In this document: positions 60,694 through 64,000 of the stretch, in pieces
Layout: every line of letters begins with the position of its first letter
Numbering within the stretch: the first letter of the stretch is position 1
NCBI GenBank assembly: GCA_023265625.1
Contig: JAHFST010000005.1
Span: 1-64,000 of the forward strand
Length of the DNA: 64,000 nt
DNA from: Deltaproteobacteria bacterium
GTDB lineage: Bacteria; UBA10199; JACPAL01; JAHFST01
Direction of reading: 5' to 3'
Program-made: the position numbers and the translations under genes
Notes under the pieces: generated by a model
Databases searched by the model: none
What the model saw: only the letters and a program-made list of their open reading frames with translations
What the model was told of the DNA's origin: nothing

Positions 60694-61952
60694 TGGAGGG
60701 CCCTCCCAACTTGCTCCTCATGATTATCCTTCCATTGGTGCCGGGTATGTTCTGGGATGGGAAACAGGCCTGAAAAATTAAACAAGCAGTCAATCACGCG
60801 TTCTTTAGTCGCTATCTCAATATCTTCCGGAACCTGCTGCCCCATCGTAAAATAGCACAGCGGCAAGCCTGCCCCGTACGAGGCGTTGAAAAGCCCGCCA
60901 AAACAGGTAGTCTCATCCAATTTCGTCAAAATGAGATTTTGCACGTCCGTGGCGCGGAACTGACTGATGTTCTGGCTTAAATCCGGTTCATGAAGATTGG
61001 CCGAGATAACGAGCGATTTCCATATGGGCTGTGAAATATCGAGGGTATTTTGCACCCGCTTCAAGCCTTCCTGATCAAACGGAGAGCGCCCCGCCGTGTC
61101 AATCAAGATGGTATCAACGTGTGAGAATTTTTTCAGGGCATCTTGAAATTCCTTTTTATCAACCGCCAACTGACACGGGACGCCCAAGATCGAGGCATAT
61201 TTTCTCAATTGTTCTTCCGCGCCAATCCGAAAATGATCCAGGGTGATGAAGGCCAGCGTCTGCTTCTTTTCCAGGGCCAGATGACTGGCCAACTTAACCA
61301 GCGTGGTGGTTTTCCCAGATCCCGTCGGGCCCAGCACCGCTAAGAGACGTTCCCGGCTCCTGCCCTCGTGAAAATGAGAGGTCTTGGGTAGTTTGTCACG
61401 CATCCAACTGGCCGCCAACTCCTCCATTTTCCCTTGCGAGGTGGGGGTTGCCTGAGACATGAGATGGTCGGCCAATTCTTGAACCACCTGAGGGTCCAAT
61501 CGATGCCACAGTAGATTTTGCGATATTTTGACAATCTCACCGCCAGCGCCGCGCAACCGTTGGGACGGCTGAGAAGCGAATCGCTTGGCTGTCGATTCTT
61601 TATCCACAGGGGCTTCCTCTTTTTTATCTTGGCCATTCACAAACTGACCCAAGGATTGCTTGATTCGCGCCAACTCTTCGCGCAACGGATTCAACCTCTC
61701 CTCCGTCAAATCAGTGACGATCTTGGAAGTTTGGCGCAACACTGATTCCGGCCTTACCGCTTGCATCGCAGCGGGGTCCTTGACATCCAGAGCCGCCGTC
61801 ACCTCAAGCTTTGGCTGACCGCCCAACATGCGCCATCGAGTTGTGGGGGGGGCCTTCCGGGTCGAAAGAATCACGGCATCCGGCCCCAAATCCCGCTTAA
61901 TTTTTTCCACGGCCTCCGCCAGCGTCGGAACCAAATAGGTTTTTATTTTCAT
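60690..61952 (-). CDS. flhF: Flagellar SRP-type GTPase FlhF
   Basis: A 420-residue SRP-family GTPase that fixes the position of polar flagella. The N-terminal basic domain begins KIKTYLVPTLAEAVEKIKRD, a variable linker of about 100 residues follows, and the NG domain has LGPTGSGKTTTLVKLA (G1), LIDTAGRSPFD (G3) and LILTKLDETTCFGG (G4). It overlaps flhA by ATGA. Presence of FlhF and FlhG suggests polar flagellation. Confidence 0.95.
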   Translation of the reverse strand: MKIKTYLVPTLAEAVEKIKRDLGPDAVILSTRKAPPTTRWRMLGGQPKLEVTAALDVKDPAAMQAVRPESVLRQTSKIVTDLTEERLNPLREELARIKQSLGQFVNGQDKKEEAPVDKESTAKRFASQPSQRLRGAGGEIVKISQNLLWHRLDPQVVQELADHLMSQATPTSQGKMEELAASWMRDKLPKTSHFHEGRSRERLLAVLGPTGSGKTTTLVKLASHLALEKKQTLAFITLDHFRIGAEEQLRKYASILGVPCQLAVDKKEFQDALKKFSHVDTILIDTAGRSPFDQEGLKRVQNTLDISQPIWKSLVISANLHEPDLSQNISQFRATDVQNLILTKLDETTCFGGLFNASYGAGLPLCYFTMGQQVPEDIEIATKERVIDCLFNFSGLFPIPEHTRHQWKDNHEEQVGRALQ

Positions 61953-64000
61953 GCGGGTTCTCCTATCATCCCCAGGGGCTTCACCAGGGCGCGTCCGGCC
62001 ACTTCACTGTGGGCCAACACCGCCAGGTTGGGGATAAATCTTTCAATCAACCGAAACAGATGGGGCCGAACCTGTTGCGAGGTCAGCACCACCGGCGGTT
62101 GATTATTGGTTAAATGTCTTTTCGCTTCATTACCAAGTCGCTCCACCACTTCCTTCGCCAAATCAGGATCAATGGCAATCTGCGGCCCCGTATTGGTCGG
62201 GGTAATGGCATGAACCAGTTTTTCTTCCAGGGTTCGATCGAGGGTGATGACGTACAGATTCTGATCCGAGGCCACATACTGTTGCGAGATAGACCGGCCC
62301 AAGGCAACCCGCACATGTTCCGTTAATTCCGATGAATCCTTGGTGCTCGGGGCGTATTCCGCCAGGGTTTCCATAATGGTCAGCAGATCCCGGACCGAAA
62401 CCCGTTCATGCAAAAGATTTTGTAAAACCTTCAGAACCGTCCCGAATGGCAGCATATCCGGGATCAAGTCCGCCACAACTCGAGGATGGGTTGTCTTCAA
62501 TTGCTCCAACAGGGTCGACAAGTCCTGTCGGCCAAAAATTTCATTGAGGTTTCGTCGCACAATCTCCATTAAATGCGTGGCCGCCACACTCGGCAAATCA
62601 ACCACGGTGTACCCCGCAATAATCGCTTTTTCCTTCTGTTCATCAGGGATCCAGAGCGCGTCCAATCCAAAGGTCGGGTCCTTGGTCTCAATCCCTTCGA
62701 TACGGCGTGTCGTTGTCCCAGGGTCAAGGGCCAAGGAATGTTGGGGCAACAATTCACTCGTGCCCACCACAGCCCCTTTCAATAAAATACGATACTCAGT
62801 GGGCCTTAATTTTAGATTATCGCGAATATGCACAGGGGGTAGCAGGATACCCATCTCACTGGCAAATTGCTTACGGATCCCCACGATGCGTGCCGGTAAT
62901 TCTCCGCCAGATCGCTGATCGACCAGGGAAATCAAGTCATAACCCACTTCAAACTCCAGCACATCAAGCTGCGGCACAAGTTCCTTCTGATCTGGAGCCG
63001 CTTCTTGGGACGCGGATCCTTTGGTAACGGCCGCTTGACTCTCGTAGGATTTAACCACAGCGGCCCGATAGGCGCGATAACTGACGAAGCCAGCCGCTAG
63101 CGCCATGATAAAAAATGGGACCTTTGGTAACCCCGGCACAGCCCCCATTAACAAAAGCATGACCCCAATCATCGCCAAGGGACGCCACTGCGAAAAGGCT
63201 TGCATCGTTATTTCGTCGGCCAAACGATCTTTTTTGGAAACCTTTGTCACAATTAAACCAGCCGCCAAAGAAACAATCAAAGCGGGTATTTGAGCGACCA
63301 AGCCATCCCCGACGGTTAGAATGGTATAAACTTGCAAGGCCTGGATGAGTGGCATCCCTTGTTGCGCCACTCCGATAATAAAACCACCAACGACGTTAAT
63401 GATCGTAATCAAAATCCCGGCGATCGCATCGCCGCGCACAAACTTGGAAGCCCCGTCCATGGCACCATAAAAATCGGCCTCTTGACCAATGGCTTCACGG
63501 CGGGCAATCGCATCCTGATTGTTAATGATCCCGGCATTCAGATCCGCATCGATGGCCAACTGTTTTCCCGGCATCGCATCCAAGGTAAACCGAGCGGCCA
63601 CTTCCGCGATGCGCCCGGCCCCTTTCGTGATGACAACAAAGTTGATGATCACCAGGATGATAAAAACAACCGTACCCACCACATAATTACCCCCCACCAC
63701 AAAGTGGCCGAAGGATTTGATCACCTGACCGGCCGCCTCTTGTCCGTCTCCTCCGTGGAGCAGAATGAGTCGCGTACTGGCAATATTCAGTGAGAGTCGC
63801 AGCAACGTGGAAAACAGCAACATGGTTGGGAAAACTGAGAAATCAAGCGGCTTATTGGCATAAACCGAGATCAAAAGAATCAATACGGAAAAGGCAATGG
63901 AGGTCACGAGAAAAAGATCCAACATGAAGGGTGGCAAGGGGATCACCATCAAGAAAATGAGCCCGGCTAAGGCCAATACCAAGCCAATGTCCCGATTATT
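61949..64000 (-). CDS. flhA: Flagellar export apparatus protein FlhA (5' end beyond window)
   Basis: At least 683 residues of FlhA; the reading frame is open to the window edge, with the visible part starting NNRDIGLVLALAGLIFLM, so only a few N-terminal residues are missing. About eight membrane segments precede a cytoplasmic domain. Conserved parts are LLRLSLNIASTRLIL, FVVITKGAGRIAEVAARF (FHIPEP loop region), LKLRPTEYRILLKGAVVG and LTSQQVRPHLFRLIERF at the C-terminus. It is the substrate-docking pore of the type III flagellar exporter, and leads the long minus-strand operon. Confidence 0.97.
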   Translation of the reverse strand, partial: NNRDIGLVLALAGLIFLMVIPLPPFMLDLFLVTSIAFSVLILLISVYANKPLDFSVFPTMLLFSTLLRLSLNIASTRLILLHGGDGQEAAGQVIKSFGHFVVGGNYVVGTVVFIILVIINFVVITKGAGRIAEVAARFTLDAMPGKQLAIDADLNAGIINNQDAIARREAIGQEADFYGAMDGASKFVRGDAIAGILITIINVVGGFIIGVAQQGMPLIQALQVYTILTVGDGLVAQIPALIVSLAAGLIVTKVSKKDRLADEITMQAFSQWRPLAMIGVMLLLMGAVPGLPKVPFFIMALAAGFVSYRAYRAAVVKSYESQAAVTKGSASQEAAPDQKELVPQLDVLEFEVGYDLISLVDQRSGGELPARIVGIRKQFASEMGILLPPVHIRDNLKLRPTEYRILLKGAVVGTSELLPQHSLALDPGTTTRRIEGIETKDPTFGLDALWIPDEQKEKAIIAGYTVVDLPSVAATHLMEIVRRNLNEIFGRQDLSTLLEQLKTTHPRVVADLIPDMLPFGTVLKVLQNLLHERVSVRDLLTIMETLAEYAPSTKDSSELTEHVRVALGRSISQQYVASDQNLYVITLDRTLEEKLVHAITPTNTGPQIAIDPDLAKEVVERLGNEAKRHLTNNQPPVVLTSQQVRPHLFRLIERFIPNLAVLAHSEVAGRALVKPLGMIGEPA

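Overview
The window reads as a motility and flagellar-glycosylation region of a Gram-negative bacterium of roughly 50% G+C. A lipobox-bearing lipoprotein, FlhF/FlhG/FliA flagellar control, sigma-54-type and sigma-28-type promoters and the flagellin set point to a proteobacterial-type lineage (deltaproteobacterial or a related candidate group is my guess). No rRNA or tRNA was seen to anchor the taxonomy.

Layout. (1) 1-1505: an AT-rich accessory edge with a DUF1016/YhcG-type nuclease gene whose C-terminus is cut off at a perfect 22-bp palindrome, next to a hairpin-forming 67-bp inverted repeat, then a GIY-YIG protein. (2) 1634-5691 (-): housekeeping run gltA, SAM hydroxide adenosyltransferase, HU, cold-shock protein, aldehyde dehydrogenase. 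(3) 5770-10122: DUF309 protein, a lipoprotein with HEXXH-x16-E, an AAA/DUF4143 ATPase, a 2-hydroxyacid dehydrogenase. (4) 10165-36394: glycan island. It holds gmd-fcl (GDP-fucose), a GT4, three Maf (DUF115) flagellin glycosyltransferase-type proteins plus one degenerate relative, TPR-GT41 (O-GlcNAc-transferase-like) proteins including a 1310-residue double enzyme, two separate HisH/HisF/N-acetyl-sugar amidotransferase modules, a C-methyltransferase-like protein, and two related unknown proteins on the minus strand, one carrying a BFD-type [2Fe-2S] domain. Three sigma-54 consensus promoters lie here. (5) 36391-43838: histidine kinase, flagellin-like small protein, PilZ, FlaG, flagellin, then fliD-fliS-(fliT-position gene)-PilZ, with sigma-28-like promoters. 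(6) 43811-64000 (-): one compact operon flhA-flhF-flhG-fliA-GT2-GT2-TPR-maf-maf-maf-maf-GT4-hypothetical-HDOD-degenerate hybrid kinase, mostly joined by 4-bp ATGA overlaps.

How it fits together. FliA, made from the flhA operon, should drive the filament genes through promoters of the form TCAA-N15/16-NCCGTYAC. The same operon makes four Maf proteins and three other glycosyltransferases, so glycosylation capacity would rise with filament control genes. The sigma-54 promoters add a second tier for the amidated-sugar and CgeB-like genes. Seven Maf proteins, three GT41 domains and two sugar-amidation modules against a single canonical flagellin is a striking excess, and suggests a complex or variable filament glycan, or targets besides flagellin. 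Small palindromic repeats of several families are scattered through the window, two of them inserted in frame inside coding sequence.
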